Part shown: positions 5,287 through 11,660 of the stretch, in pieces
How positions within the stretch are numbered: the stretch's first letter is position 1
Layout: each line of letters opens with the position of its first letter
Origin: Spirochaetaceae bacterium
Lineage (GTDB): Bacteria > Spirochaetota > Spirochaetia > Treponematales > Breznakiellaceae
Assembly: GCA_031257995.1 (NCBI GenBank)
Contig: JAIRNN010000351.1
Span: 1-11,761, forward strand
DNA length: 11,761 nt
Reading direction: 5' to 3'
The notes under the pieces: generated by a model
The model's input: the letters and a program-made list of their open reading frames with translations, nothing else
Databases searched by the model: none
Told to the model about the DNA's origin: nothing
Made by a program: the position numbers and the translations under genes

Positions 5287-5793
5287 TTATCCCGGCGGAG
5301 ACGCGGGTTTGGCGGCGTTGTGGGCAGAAAACCGGGTCGTTATCGTCATCCCGGGCGACCTAAGGCTGTCCCAACTCAAGATGTAGGCCGCCGCCCCCGG
5401 TATCGGTGTGTTTGCCGACTTGTCTATCGCCGCCCAGTCCGCCTCTTCCGCATCCTCTGGCGGCTCCCCGTCCAAGATCTCCGACTCATACCGCTCTCCC
5501 CAAACGTGCCCCCTCCGCCCCACGATTATGTTGAACCGCAGGGAAAACGTTTGTTTCAGCAGCTGTATTATCAGCGGCAGCTTAAAGCCGTCTTCGGGCT
5601 TGATGTAAAATGTGAGCCACGCCCCCTCAAGCCTGAGCCCGCGCATCTCGAATGGATAACGCTTCTTAATCTCGCGGAGGACGCGGTAGAGCAGTACTTT
5701 CGTCCACGGCAACCGGAACAGCGGCTCGCCGATATTGACCTCTGTCCCCACTTTGTACCAGACGTTTTGTTGTAACTTTCGCGGTTTATTCAT
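5287..5793 (-). CDS. RAYT/Y1 transposase-like protein without HUH motif, paralogue 1
   Basis: 168 residues, typical of REP-associated tyrosine transposases (RAYT, IS200-like Y1 fold), single-strand DNA nucleases acting on hairpin repeats. Family landmarks are present in order: NVWYKVGTEVNIGEPLF (10-26), a helix about 30-46, a strand ending in FYIKPEDG (62-69), LIIQLLKQTFSLRFN (74-88) and GRRGHVWGERYESEIL (92-107). The strand that should hold the catalytic HxH reads EGAWLTF, with Trp59 and Thr61 where the histidines belong. The usual RYxxxNPVRAG tyrosine helix is not recognisable. The protein is therefore probably not a working transposase; a DNA- or RNA-binding role is possible. C-terminus is Pro-rich (KPASPPG). 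GGAGG lies 7 bases before the ATG. It is 55-60% like the second copy by eye. Confidence 0.75.
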   Translation of the reverse strand: MNKPRKLQQNVWYKVGTEVNIGEPLFRLPWTKVLLYRVLREIKKRYPFEMRGLRLEGAWLTFYIKPEDGFKLPLIIQLLKQTFSLRFNIIVGRRGHVWGERYESEILDGEPPEDAEEADWAAIDKSANTPIPGAAAYILSWDSLRSPGMTITTRFSAHNAAKPASPPG

Positions 5794-5894
5794 ATAAAAA
5801 CCTCCATACTATATAAGGCGTTGAGTGGCGGTTTTGCTTTAGTCTGACGCGAAAAAAAGCGCGAAAAAGTGAAAGAAGATAAAAAATCACGTTT

Positions 5895-5976
5895 AACCGC
5901 AGATAAACGCGGATGAAGGCCGGATCACGTTTCACCACAGATGAATGCGGATGAAGCAGATGAACACAGATGAGGC
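5895..5976 (+). repeat. GATGA-type degenerate repeat array between the two RAYT-like genes
   Basis: Units such as ACCGCAGATAAACGCGGATG, CCACAGATGAATGCGGATGA and AGCAGATGAACACAGATGAG repeat at about 11-base intervals. On the minus strand the array is followed by GTGATTTTTT and further T-tracts leading to paralogue 1, the same order as at 2265-2347 on the plus strand. Confidence 0.65.
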
Positions 5977-6083
5977 TGTTTCAATACCTCATGTTGCGGT
6001 GTGGGCAGACCTCTCTTGGGGCCATCTGCGGACGGAAGCTTTGGGGCGGCCTGTAACTTTCTTTTAGCCGTGATCCGGGGCGG

Positions 6084-6590
6084 TTAGCCGGGCGGAGGCG
6101 CGGGTTTGGGGGTAACTTCGAACGATAACCGGTTCCCTTTAGCCTGGCCATTCGTTCGGGGGCAGCCCCAACTCAACTTGTACGTCAGAATCCCCTCTAT
6201 CGGCGTTTCCGCCAGCGTTTCCACCGCCGCCCAGTCCACCTCCTTCGCCCACTCAGGCGGCCCTCCCCACAAAATCTCAGACCAGTAACGTTCCCCCCAA
6301 ACATGCCCCTGCCTTCCCGTCAGCACGTTGAGCCGGACCGAAAACGTTTGCTTCATCCACTGCATTATCAGCGGAAGCTGGAGCCCGTCATCGGGCTTGA
6401 TGTAAAACGTGAACCGTGCGCCTTCAAACCGGAGTCCGCGCATCTCGAAGCCGTAGCGCCTTTCCGTCTCGCGGAGCACGCCGAGGAAAAGCGCTTTGGC
6501 CTCCGCCAACCGGAACAAGGGCTCGCTGACATTTACCGCCGTCCGCACCTCGTACCAGACGTTTTCCGCCAGCTCTCTAGGTTTACGCAT
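6084..6590 (-). CDS. RAYT/Y1 transposase-like protein without HUH motif, paralogue 2
   Basis: 168 residues, colinear with paralogue 1 without gaps through residue 107: NVWYEVRTAVNVSEPLF (10-26), RRYGFEMRGLRFEGARFTF (44-62), YIKPDDG, LIMQWMKQTFSVRLN (74-88) and GRQGHVWGERYWSEIL (92-107). The HUH strand carries Arg59 and Thr61, so the histidines are missing at the same places as in paralogue 1 while the surrounding EGAxxTFYIKP is kept. That pattern suggests selection for a changed function rather than random decay, since both frames are open and full length. C-terminus ends KPAPPPG. GGAGG stands 8 bases before the ATG. No inverted-repeat transposon ends were found around it. Confidence 0.75.
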   Translation of the reverse strand: MRKPRELAENVWYEVRTAVNVSEPLFRLAEAKALFLGVLRETERRYGFEMRGLRFEGARFTFYIKPDDGLQLPLIMQWMKQTFSVRLNVLTGRQGHVWGERYWSEILWGGPPEWAKEVDWAAVETLAETPIEGILTYKLSWGCPRTNGQAKGNRLSFEVTPKPAPPPG

Positions 6591-6721
6591 ATAGTATGCC
6601 TCCGTACACTATATATATGCGGTTGACAGCCGTCCTGCTTTAGTCTGGCCCTAAAAAAGGGGGGAAAGATGAAAAAAGGGGAAAGTTTGAAGTTTTGAAA
6701 CAGGCTCACTTGAGATTTCCC

Positions 6722-6759
6722 GCCGCATTAGGTCAGATTTAACGTTGAGGTAATGCGGC
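6722..6759. promoter_or_regulatory. 9-bp perfect inverted repeat next to a promoter, possible operator
   Basis: GCCGCATTA (6722-6730) and TAATGCGGC (6751-6759) are exact reverse complements 20 bases apart and end 3 bases before a -35 box. This could be a two-half-site operator, or simply a hairpin. Inferred only. Confidence 0.35.
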
Positions 6760-6762
6760 CAC

Positions 6763-6790
6763 TTGTAAAAAATTTTCCCTGTGATATAAT
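6763..6790 (+). promoter_or_regulatory. Sigma-70-type promoter
   Basis: TTGTAA (6763-6768), 16-bp spacer, perfect TATAAT (6785-6790). Predicted start about 6797, which coincides with the GTG opening the next reading frame. Confidence 0.7.
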
Positions 6791-6796
6791 GGATCT

Positions 6797-7162
6797 GTGG
6801 GTTTATTTCCGGCGCAGAGGCCGCGTTTTGTTTTTGTTGTCTTCCTCGCGTTGTCTGTGATGGGTACGTTTACCTTTGCGGTGAGAGCGGACATTCCCGC
6901 CTTTGATTTTTGGAAAGGCGGCCCGATAGAAGGCGGTTCTATCGCCAGCGTGGATGCGGACTACACTATCGACTGTCTTGCCGAATATACCGGCAAGGTA
7001 CGGGGGTATCTATACGCTCCTTCGCGCAAATCCACGCACGTCATAACGCCCTTTGGATCGCTTTTCGCGGGTATTATTCCGTTGTCTTCGGTGATAAAGA
7101 CCGCAAAACCAACCAAAGTGCCGAATAGCAAAGATACAATTCTTCTCAAACTTAGAATCTGA
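6797..7162 (+). CDS. Small putative exported protein, possibly leaderless
   Basis: 121 residues from GTG at 6797. The N-terminus has arginines at 8 and 10, a hydrophobic stretch FVFVVFLALSVMGTFTF and an AVRA-D cleavage site, together a good Sec signal peptide. The mature part (about 90 residues, DIPAFDFWKGGPIEGGSI...) shows GGxI, YTxDCLAxYTG and THVITPFG motifs and is not recognised. There is no ribosome site before the GTG, and the predicted transcription start falls on it, so translation may be leaderless. A later start at ATG 6860 would cut the signal peptide and is less attractive. It could be a truncated relic, but the frame is clean. No operon partner; a repeat copy follows directly. 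Confidence 0.55.
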   Translation: MGLFPAQRPRFVFVVFLALSVMGTFTFAVRADIPAFDFWKGGPIEGGSIASVDADYTIDCLAEYTGKVRGYLYAPSRKSTHVITPFGSLFAGIIPLSSVIKTAKPTKVPNSKDTILLKLRI

Positions 7163-7207
7163 TATTTCTTCCGTTTTTTTCAAAACATCTCATTTTAGCT
7201 CTTTTTG

Positions 7208-7474
7208 TGACTATTCAGCCGTCCTTGTTACCGGCGCAGGGGTGTGTCCCGTTTTGCGCCGGGATCCGTTGAAGTTTTAGGGGCGGAGCCCCTAGGAGAA
7301 GGGTAGCGTAGGACGAAGACCGGAGTGAGGGGAGACGGGGCCTGTTGCGTTTATCTGCGGTGGAGCATTTTTTGGGCCCCACACCGTGTCGCGGGAATAC
7401 CAAAACATGCCAAGCACAACCATAGTTGTGCCCGTTTCGCGTGTGACATTGGGTGTCCCACACCTGAATAGTTA
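7208..7474 (+). repeat. Intergenic repeat family copy R3 with terminal inverted repeats (MITE-like)
   Basis: Bounded by TGACTATTCAG (7208-7218) and CTGAATAGTTA (7464-7474), inverted with 10 of 11 matches. Inside are hairpins CCGGCGCA/TGCGCCGG (7231-7262), TAGGGGC-GGA-GCCCCTA (7278-7294) and GCACAAC-CATA-GTTGTGC near 7415-7432, the last absent from R2 and R4. The core GGAGACGGGGCCTGTTGC and the tail CATTGGGTGTCCC match the other copies. 267 bp, no coding frame conserved with other copies, consistent with a non-autonomous element. Confidence 0.7.
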
Positions 7475-7515
7475 CTTGATTTTCTCATTAATTTTCTTAT
7501 TGAACGGAGGAATAT

Positions 7516-7845
7516 ATGAAACGTATTACAAGGCAAATAACGCCACGAGCGGAAAGCGGGCTTGCGCTCGTTCCCGGCAAAAAATATCGCTTGACGCGGC
7601 AAATGTATCTGTTTCCGCAACAGGATGTCAGTCCGGAGGTCAATGACTATTTGACGATAGGCGCGGTGGTGACCTATCTGAAGTCCGGCGAACTGGTGGA
7701 AGACCAAAACGTGCGGATGCCCTGGGTCTATGTGCGCAGCGAAAAGCAAAGGAAGGCGGATAGGGGAAAAGGGCAGGAAGGCTGGTGTTTTTCCCATTAT
7801 TTAGAACCGGTTGAGGACGAGGAGGCCGCGCATGACGATTCTTGA
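7516..7845 (+). CDS. SH3-like (SH3b) small protein, coupled to oadG
   Basis: 109 residues. GGAGG (7506-7510) stands 5 bases before the ATG. No signal peptide or membrane segment. Residues about 20-97 have the outline of a bacterial SH3 domain: VPGKKYRLTRQMYLF, then IGAVVTYLKSGELV, then WVYVRSE, closing with GWCFSHYLEPVE, like the W-x-V-x...G-W-x-x-x-Y-L end of SH3b domains. Such domains usually bind peptides or cell-wall components; the ligand here is unknown. The C-terminus is acidic. Its last 14 bases overlap the start of the OadG-type gene, so the two are likely translated together and the protein may partner that membrane subunit. The domain assignment is tentative. Confidence 0.65.
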   Translation: MKRITRQITPRAESGLALVPGKKYRLTRQMYLFPQQDVSPEVNDYLTIGAVVTYLKSGELVEDQNVRMPWVYVRSEKQRKADRGKGQEGWCFSHYLEPVEDEEAAHDDS

Positions 7846-8092
7846 AATGTTGAGGCAAAGCGCGTTGCTGGCCGTCATGGGTATGGCTATCGTTTTTCTC
7901 TTTTTGTGGATCATGATTATCTGCGTCAGCGTGACGGGAGTGGTGATTCGCAAAATGGGCTGGGACAAGGATGTCGCGGATTTACACGTCTCGCCGTCAA
8001 AGCAGTCTGACAAAACGGCGCAATCCAGTCTTATCGCGGTCATATCGGCGGCAGTCCAAGAATACCGGAAAACGGAGAAAGGCGATAGTTAG
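7832..8092 (+). CDS. oadG: OadG-type small membrane subunit (decarboxylase sodium pump gamma)
   Basis: 86 residues from ATG 7832, chosen over the earlier TTG because GAGGAGG (7819-7825) lies 6 bases upstream. MLRQSALLAVMGMAIVFLFL starts the single N-terminal membrane span, followed by WIMIICVSVTGVVIRKMG, a polar linker and the C-terminal LIAVISAAVQEYRK. This span-linker-AAxxxYR architecture is that of oxaloacetate or methylmalonyl-CoA decarboxylase gamma subunits, which bridge the biotin carboxyltransferase (alpha) and the sodium-pumping beta subunit. Neither alpha nor beta is adjacent: downstream are 250 bases of repeat-like DNA, then flgF. It may serve a pump encoded elsewhere or be left behind by rearrangement. 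Confidence 0.8.
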   Translation: MTILEMLRQSALLAVMGMAIVFLFLWIMIICVSVTGVVIRKMGWDKDVADLHVSPSKQSDKTAQSSLIAVISAAVQEYRKTEKGDS

Positions 8093-8296
8093 GCTTGGCG
8101 AGATAATCCGGCGGGTACCATGCACCGTATGGTTTTGTCCCCGAGTGTATAAACGGAGGGCAGTCCCCGTCCCAACGAGCCGTCCCTAGTATAGTGATCG
8201 TGCCGGAGAGACCCTGCCGACAAGCCATCACACTAAATGGCACCGTGAGTCGTTCTTGTTGCTTAACTTCTTGACAGCAGGAGACTTTCCCCTCCT
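8093..8296 (+). other. Gene-free spacer with a repeat-family fragment
   Basis: ACCATGCACCGTATGGTTTT (8117-8136) and the following GTCCCCG match 9392-9418 inside repeat R4 (with one T/C change in each part), including its ACCAT/ATGGT hairpin. GTGAT (8194-8198)/ATCAC (8227-8231) and GTGCC (8200-8204)/GGCAC (8239-8243) could cross-pair, but with only 5 bp each this is weak. No coding frame. Confidence 0.45.
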
Positions 8297-8323
8297 TAAC
8301 CCTTGTCGGGAAAAATCCGATAA
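8297..8323 (+). promoter_or_regulatory. Candidate sigma-28 (FliA/WhiG-type) flagellar promoter
   Basis: TAACCCTT (8297-8304), 11-base spacer, TCCGATAA (8316-8323). The flagellar sigma-28 consensus is TAAAGTTT-N11-GCCGATAA: the -10 matches 7 of 8, the -35 matches 5 of 8, and the spacing is exact. It lies 18 bases before the flgF start. Confidence 0.6.
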
Positions 8324-8341
8324 TAGAGCGGAGGAGAATGC

Positions 8342-9190
8342 ATGATTAGGACATGGTTTACGGGGGCGAGCGGAATGCGGGCCCAGCAGTTTCGGCTTGA
8401 CGCGGTGGCGAACAATCTTGCCAATGTTGATTCGGTGGCGTACAAGAAGGACACGTCGGTGCACAAGGCGTTTCCGGAGCTGCTTCTGCGGCGGATGAAT
8501 GATGACGGGGTCTACACGCATCCGTTTGGGTCGGGGGACGCGGCGCCGATTATCGGAAAACTGGGGCTGGGGGTCGAGTTTAACGAGCTTTACACGGTCT
8601 TTGAGCAGGGCGCGTTGAAAGAGACGCAGAGTGATTTCGATGTCGCGCTGGATGGCGAGGGGTTTCTTACGGTGGACACGCCTTGGGGCGAGCGGTATAC
8701 CCGTGCCGGGGGTTTTATTCTGGGAAAAGAGGGGTTTCTGGAGACGAAGGACGGGTATCCCGTGCTGGGCGAAAACGGCCCGATCCGCGTGAAAGAGAAC
8801 AACTTCCAAATTGACAAGGCGGGCGGTGTGTGGATTAACGCCGCCTATGCCGACGAACCGGAAGTGATGGTTGACCGCGCCCGCAACGAGTGGGAGGACA
8901 CGGTTTTGCTCGACACGCTCAAGATCGTGCGCTTCTACGAGCCGCGTTATCTTGAAAAGCAGGGCGCGTCTCTGTACCGCACCAACGAGATTGCGGGGGA
9001 GGCCGAATTGATGAGCCTTGAGGAACGGCCCCGTGTCGTACAGGGCTTTCTTGAGGCTGCAAATGTCGATCCTGTTATCGAAATGGTGGAGATGATCGGG
9101 GTGAACCGCGCCTACGAAGCCAACCAGAAGGTGATCCAGTCGGGCGACCAGATGCTCGGCGTGTTGCTCAATCAGGTAGCCAGGGTGTAA
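8342..9190 (+). CDS. flgF: Flagellar basal-body rod protein, FlgF/FlgG family
   Basis: 282 residues; GGAGGAG (8330-8336) precedes the ATG by 5 bases. The rod-protein N-terminus MIRTWFTGASGMRAQQ and ANNLANVDSVAYKKD (the conserved ANNLANVxTxGYK motif) and the C-terminal helix EMIGVNRAYEANQKVIQSGD form the coiled-coil ends that pack into the axial rod. The middle part, with GALKETQSDFDVALDGEGFL and ERYTRAGGF, is the standard FlgF/FlgG D1 region. SVHKAFPELLLRRMNDDGVY after the first motif is what I expect of the spirochaete first-of-pair protein, usually called FlgF or FlgG1. In spirochaetes these rods lie in the periplasm. The usual downstream flgG partner is absent: repeat R4 and convergent glgA follow. 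FlgF versus FlgG naming is less sure than the family. Confidence 0.9.
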   Translation: MIRTWFTGASGMRAQQFRLDAVANNLANVDSVAYKKDTSVHKAFPELLLRRMNDDGVYTHPFGSGDAAPIIGKLGLGVEFNELYTVFEQGALKETQSDFDVALDGEGFLTVDTPWGERYTRAGGFILGKEGFLETKDGYPVLGENGPIRVKENNFQIDKAGGVWINAAYADEPEVMVDRARNEWEDTVLLDTLKIVRFYEPRYLEKQGASLYRTNEIAGEAELMSLEERPRVVQGFLEAANVDPVIEMVEMIGVNRAYEANQKVIQSGDQMLGVLLNQVARV

Positions 9191-9237
9191 AATTCGGGGA
9201 AAGGACGAAATATGTTGACTATATAGTTGTTCTACTA

Positions 9238-9584
9238 TAACTATTCAGCCGTCTTTGTTACCGGGGGCGGGGTGTCCATGACACCTTCGAGGGTGGGAAC
9301 CCTACAGCCCTCAACATCCTGTTTCGGACTTTCGGGCCGGGGCGCACTCTATTTTGCGTCCGTCCGTGGACGCTTGGGGCACACCCACAAAACCATGCAC
9401 TGTATGGTTTTGTTCCCGCAGAGGGGGATAGCGTAAGTCCGCAGGGCTGGAGCGAAAGGGGAGACGGGGCCTGTTGCTTTTATCCATGGTGGAGCATTTT
9501 TGGGCCCACGCCGTGTTGCAGGGATACCATAAACACGCTCAATGTTTCGTGTGCGGCATTGGGCGTCCCCCACCTGATTGGCAG
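9238..9584 (+). repeat. Intergenic repeat family copy R4
   Basis: Starts with TAACTATTCAGCCGTC, as R3 does, and ends near CACCTGATTGG, where the inverted repeat is degraded. It carries its own extra hairpin ACAAAACCAT (9387-9396)/ATGGTTTTGT (9404-9413). The core GGAGACGGGGCCTGTTGC, GGTGGAGCATTTTTGGGCCC and the tail with ACACG...CGTGT match R2 and R3. It fills the space between the convergent flgF and glgA genes. A further tail-like fragment, GATACCATAAAACGCGTATG, follows at 9619-9638. Confidence 0.7.
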
Positions 9585-9662
9585 ACAACGTTTTTCGCCC
9601 ACTACCAAGATTCGTGGAGATACCATAAAACGCGTATGGCATCAGGCATCCCCTGCTTATCT

Positions 9663-11141
9663 CTATTCAACCGCCTTTTTCGCGTCGTTGTACATCTCAA
9701 CGTATTTTTTTGCGCTCTGTTTCCATGAGAAATCGTGCTTCATGCCTCGAATGCGCATCTTTTCGATGTCCTCGCGTTTGTTGTAGTAGGCCCAGACCGC
9801 CCAACCGACGGTGTTGTAAATCGCGCCGGGGGTGAGGTCGTTGAACATGAAGCCGGTACCGGTACCGCGTTTCTGGTCGTAGTTTTCTACGGTGTCGGCG
9901 AGGCCGCCGGTGTTGCGCACGATAGGGAGCGTACCGTAGAGCAACGAATACATCTGGTTGAGGCCGCAGGGTTCATACTGGGAGGGCATGAGGAAGAAGT
10001 CGCTGCCCGCCTCAATCAGGTGGGCCGTTTCCTCGCTGTAGCCGATGCGGCCCTTGAAATTGGGCTGGTTGGCGGTCATGTTGCGGATTTCGTTTTCGCA
10101 CCACAGTTCGCCGGTTCCCAGCAACACAAACTGGAGTTGCATTTCGCGGCAGATGCCCCACCCGCAACCATAGTCGGGGCCGAAGATTTCGCCGACACCT
10201 TTCTGCCCGGTGAGTCGCGTGACCATGCCAACAATCGGGGTGTCCGGTTCGTTGGGAAGGCCAAACGCCGTTTGCAGAGCCTCTTTCGCTTTTGCCTTGC
10301 CGGAGAGGTCTTTGGCGGTGTAGGCCACGGGGATGTACCGGTCCATCGCGGGGTTCCACACCTCGGTGTCCACGCCGTTGAGGATGCCCCGGTAGTCGGC
10401 ACTCCGGTAGCGAAGCGGCCCGTCAAGCCGGAAGCCGTGCGCCTGGGTCTTGGTTTCCTCGGCATAGCGTTCCGACACCGTGTTGAGCCGGTCCGCTGCC
10501 CAGATGCCCGCCTTGAGGAAGTTCATCATGTTCCAGTCCTCAAAGCCGCCCTCATAGTACACGTTCCAGCCGAGGCCGGTATAGTGAAAATTGTCCTTCG
10601 CATAGATACCCTGATACCCCATGTTATGTATCGTGAGGATGGAAACCGTCTTCTCAAACGGCCCCTGCCGCTGTTCATACTTGAGCAAGACCGGCACGAG
10701 CGCGGCGGCCCAGTCGTGGGCATGCAACACGTCGGGAAACCACTTGAACTTCCGGCAAAGCTGGAACACGGCACGATTAAAAAAGGTAAACCGCCGGGGG
10801 TTGTCGAGAAAATCCGGCTCCCCCGGCGTACCGTAGATGCCGTCTCGCCCAAAAAAACGCTCATGGTCGATAAAATACGCAAACACCGGGTTGTCTTTCC
10901 GTGAACCGGGTATCTCCGTCTGGTACACAGCGCACCACTCCTCGCCACCGCCCACCGGCACACCCATCTCACCCTCAAGCGGGGTGAGTTTTCCCCGGTC
11001 AACACTGTAGTAACGGGGAAGCACAACCCGAACCTCGTGCCCAAGCCGTGCCAATGCCAGCGCAAGAGCAGAAACCGCATCCCCCAGCCCGCCTGTCTTT
11101 GCGAAAGGAACGGCTTCGCTTGTTACCATGAGTATCTTCAT
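9663..11141 (-). CDS. glgA: Glycogen synthase (ADP-glucose type, GT5)
   Basis: 492 residues, slightly above the usual 475-480. Transfers glucose from ADP-glucose to growing alpha-1,4-glucan, in the cytoplasm. The N-terminal KTGGLGD (15-21) is the nucleotide-sugar binding loop. HAHDWAAALVP, ILTIHNMGYQG, LNTVSERYAEE and ILNGVDTEVWNP are standard GT5 blocks, as is TRLTGQKGVGE in the C-terminal Rossmann domain. The catalytic EPCGLNQMYSLLYGTLPIVR and NTGGLADTV are intact. The segment after QKG (EIFGPDYGCGWGICREM) differs from the common DLLxEALDELL helix and looks lineage-specific. GGGGAG stands before the ATG. It is second in an operon with the ACT protein 15 bases upstream. No clear terminator follows; its end faces flgF across repeat R4. 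Confidence 0.95.
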   Translation of the reverse strand: MKILMVTSEAVPFAKTGGLGDAVSALALALARLGHEVRVVLPRYYSVDRGKLTPLEGEMGVPVGGGEEWCAVYQTEIPGSRKDNPVFAYFIDHERFFGRDGIYGTPGEPDFLDNPRRFTFFNRAVFQLCRKFKWFPDVLHAHDWAAALVPVLLKYEQRQGPFEKTVSILTIHNMGYQGIYAKDNFHYTGLGWNVYYEGGFEDWNMMNFLKAGIWAADRLNTVSERYAEETKTQAHGFRLDGPLRYRSADYRGILNGVDTEVWNPAMDRYIPVAYTAKDLSGKAKAKEALQTAFGLPNEPDTPIVGMVTRLTGQKGVGEIFGPDYGCGWGICREMQLQFVLLGTGELWCENEIRNMTANQPNFKGRIGYSEETAHLIEAGSDFFLMPSQYEPCGLNQMYSLLYGTLPIVRNTGGLADTVENYDQKRGTGTGFMFNDLTPGAIYNTVGWAVWAYYNKREDIEKMRIRGMKHDFSWKQSAKKYVEMYNDAKKAVE

Positions 11142-11156
11142 TAAAATGTCTCCCCG

Positions 11157-11573
11157 TTAAAGCGTCTCCAAAACGGTCACGCCATGTTCCTTGAGTGCCG
11201 CGATTCCCTTCTCCGCATCCCCCAGCTTGAACAACAGCACCGCTTTGTCCGGTTTCCACTCCAGAACCGAGTAGACATACTCGATGTTGACGTTGGCATC
11301 CTGAAACACCTCCATCACCCCCGCGAGACTACCCGGAAAATTCCCCACTTCCACGGCAATCACATCGCTCTCCCGATACGTCCACTGCGCTCCCGAAAGT
11401 GCCGCCTTCGCCTTCTCGACATCATCCGCGATGACGCGCAAGATCCCAAAGTCCGCCGTGTCGGCAATAGACAACGCCTTAATGTTCACTTGGGCCTTCG
11501 CCAGCACCGAAGTCGCGCCGGCAAGTTTCCCCAAATTGTTCTCCAGAAAAATAGATAGTTGTTTGATCCCCAT
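11157..11573 (-). CDS. Tandem ACT-domain protein, putative amino-acid sensor
   Basis: 138 residues made of two ACT domains, about 1-65 (IKQLSIFLENNLGKLAGATS, VNIKALSIAD, FGILRVIADD) and 70-138 (VIAVEVGNFPGSLAGVMEVF, VNIEYVYSVL, AVLLFKLGD). The NxxGKLA and FPGSLAGV turns are the usual ligand-binding glycine loops between first strand and helix. Stand-alone double-ACT proteins of this size bind amino acids and often accompany aryl-CoA ligases or regulate enzymes; the ligand cannot be told here. It is first in a two-gene operon with glgA, which might link glycogen synthesis to amino-acid status, a speculation. No ribosome site precedes the ATG, and the predicted transcription start coincides with it, suggesting a leaderless message. 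Confidence 0.88.
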   Translation of the reverse strand: MGIKQLSIFLENNLGKLAGATSVLAKAQVNIKALSIADTADFGILRVIADDVEKAKAALSGAQWTYRESDVIAVEVGNFPGSLAGVMEVFQDANVNIEYVYSVLEWKPDKAVLLFKLGDAEKGIAALKEHGVTVLETL

Positions 11574-11579
11574 ACGTTA

Positions 11580-11608
11580 AGTATACCAGTAAACCCAAAG
11601 AAACACAA
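11580..11608 (-). promoter_or_regulatory. Promoter of the ACT-glgA operon
   Basis: On the minus strand: TTGTGT (11608-11603), 17-bp spacer, TATACT (11585-11580). The predicted start, 7 bases beyond the -10, is 11573, the A of the ATG. A small CCCTC-TAC-GAGGG hairpin lies just upstream. Confidence 0.65.
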
Positions 11609-11660
11609 CCCTATCCCTCTACGAGGGAATTGAAAATGGAAAATGGATAATGGAAAAATG

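Larger units (their letters stand above)
5205..6690. repeat. Tandem duplication of a gene-plus-flank module
   Basis: About 5205-5880 and about 6000-6690 are two diverged copies of one module. Downstream flanks share GGGCAGAC, GGCCATCT, CTGTAACT and CCGTGATCCGGGGCGGTTA. The genes are colinear and code for paralogous proteins. Upstream flanks share TATAT near the start codon, TGCTTTAGTCTG, then A-rich tracts. The copies are separated by the GATGA-type array at 5895-5976. Divergence is well beyond recent duplication. Confidence 0.8.

Noticed and set aside
5895..5976. Regular GATGA units as a CRISPR array
   Set aside because: Units are about 11 bases, degenerate and without spacers of constant length; no cas genes are nearby.
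7215..7463. Open frames within R2, R3 and R4 encoding similar strings (GPKKCSTADKRNRPRLP or GPKNAP...KATGPVSP)
   Set aside because: The similarity comes from the repeated DNA. The frame used differs between copies and no ribosome site is present, so the repeat is treated as non-coding.
8190..8250. Crossing GTGAT/ATCAC and GTGCC/GGCAC pairs upstream of flgF as a possible pseudoknot
   Set aside because: Only 5 bp each, and it lies upstream of the candidate flgF promoter, so it would not be in that leader.
9735..10904. 389-residue open frame antisense to glgA
   Set aside because: Lies entirely opposite a fully conserved glycogen synthase; a high-GC shadow frame without family features.
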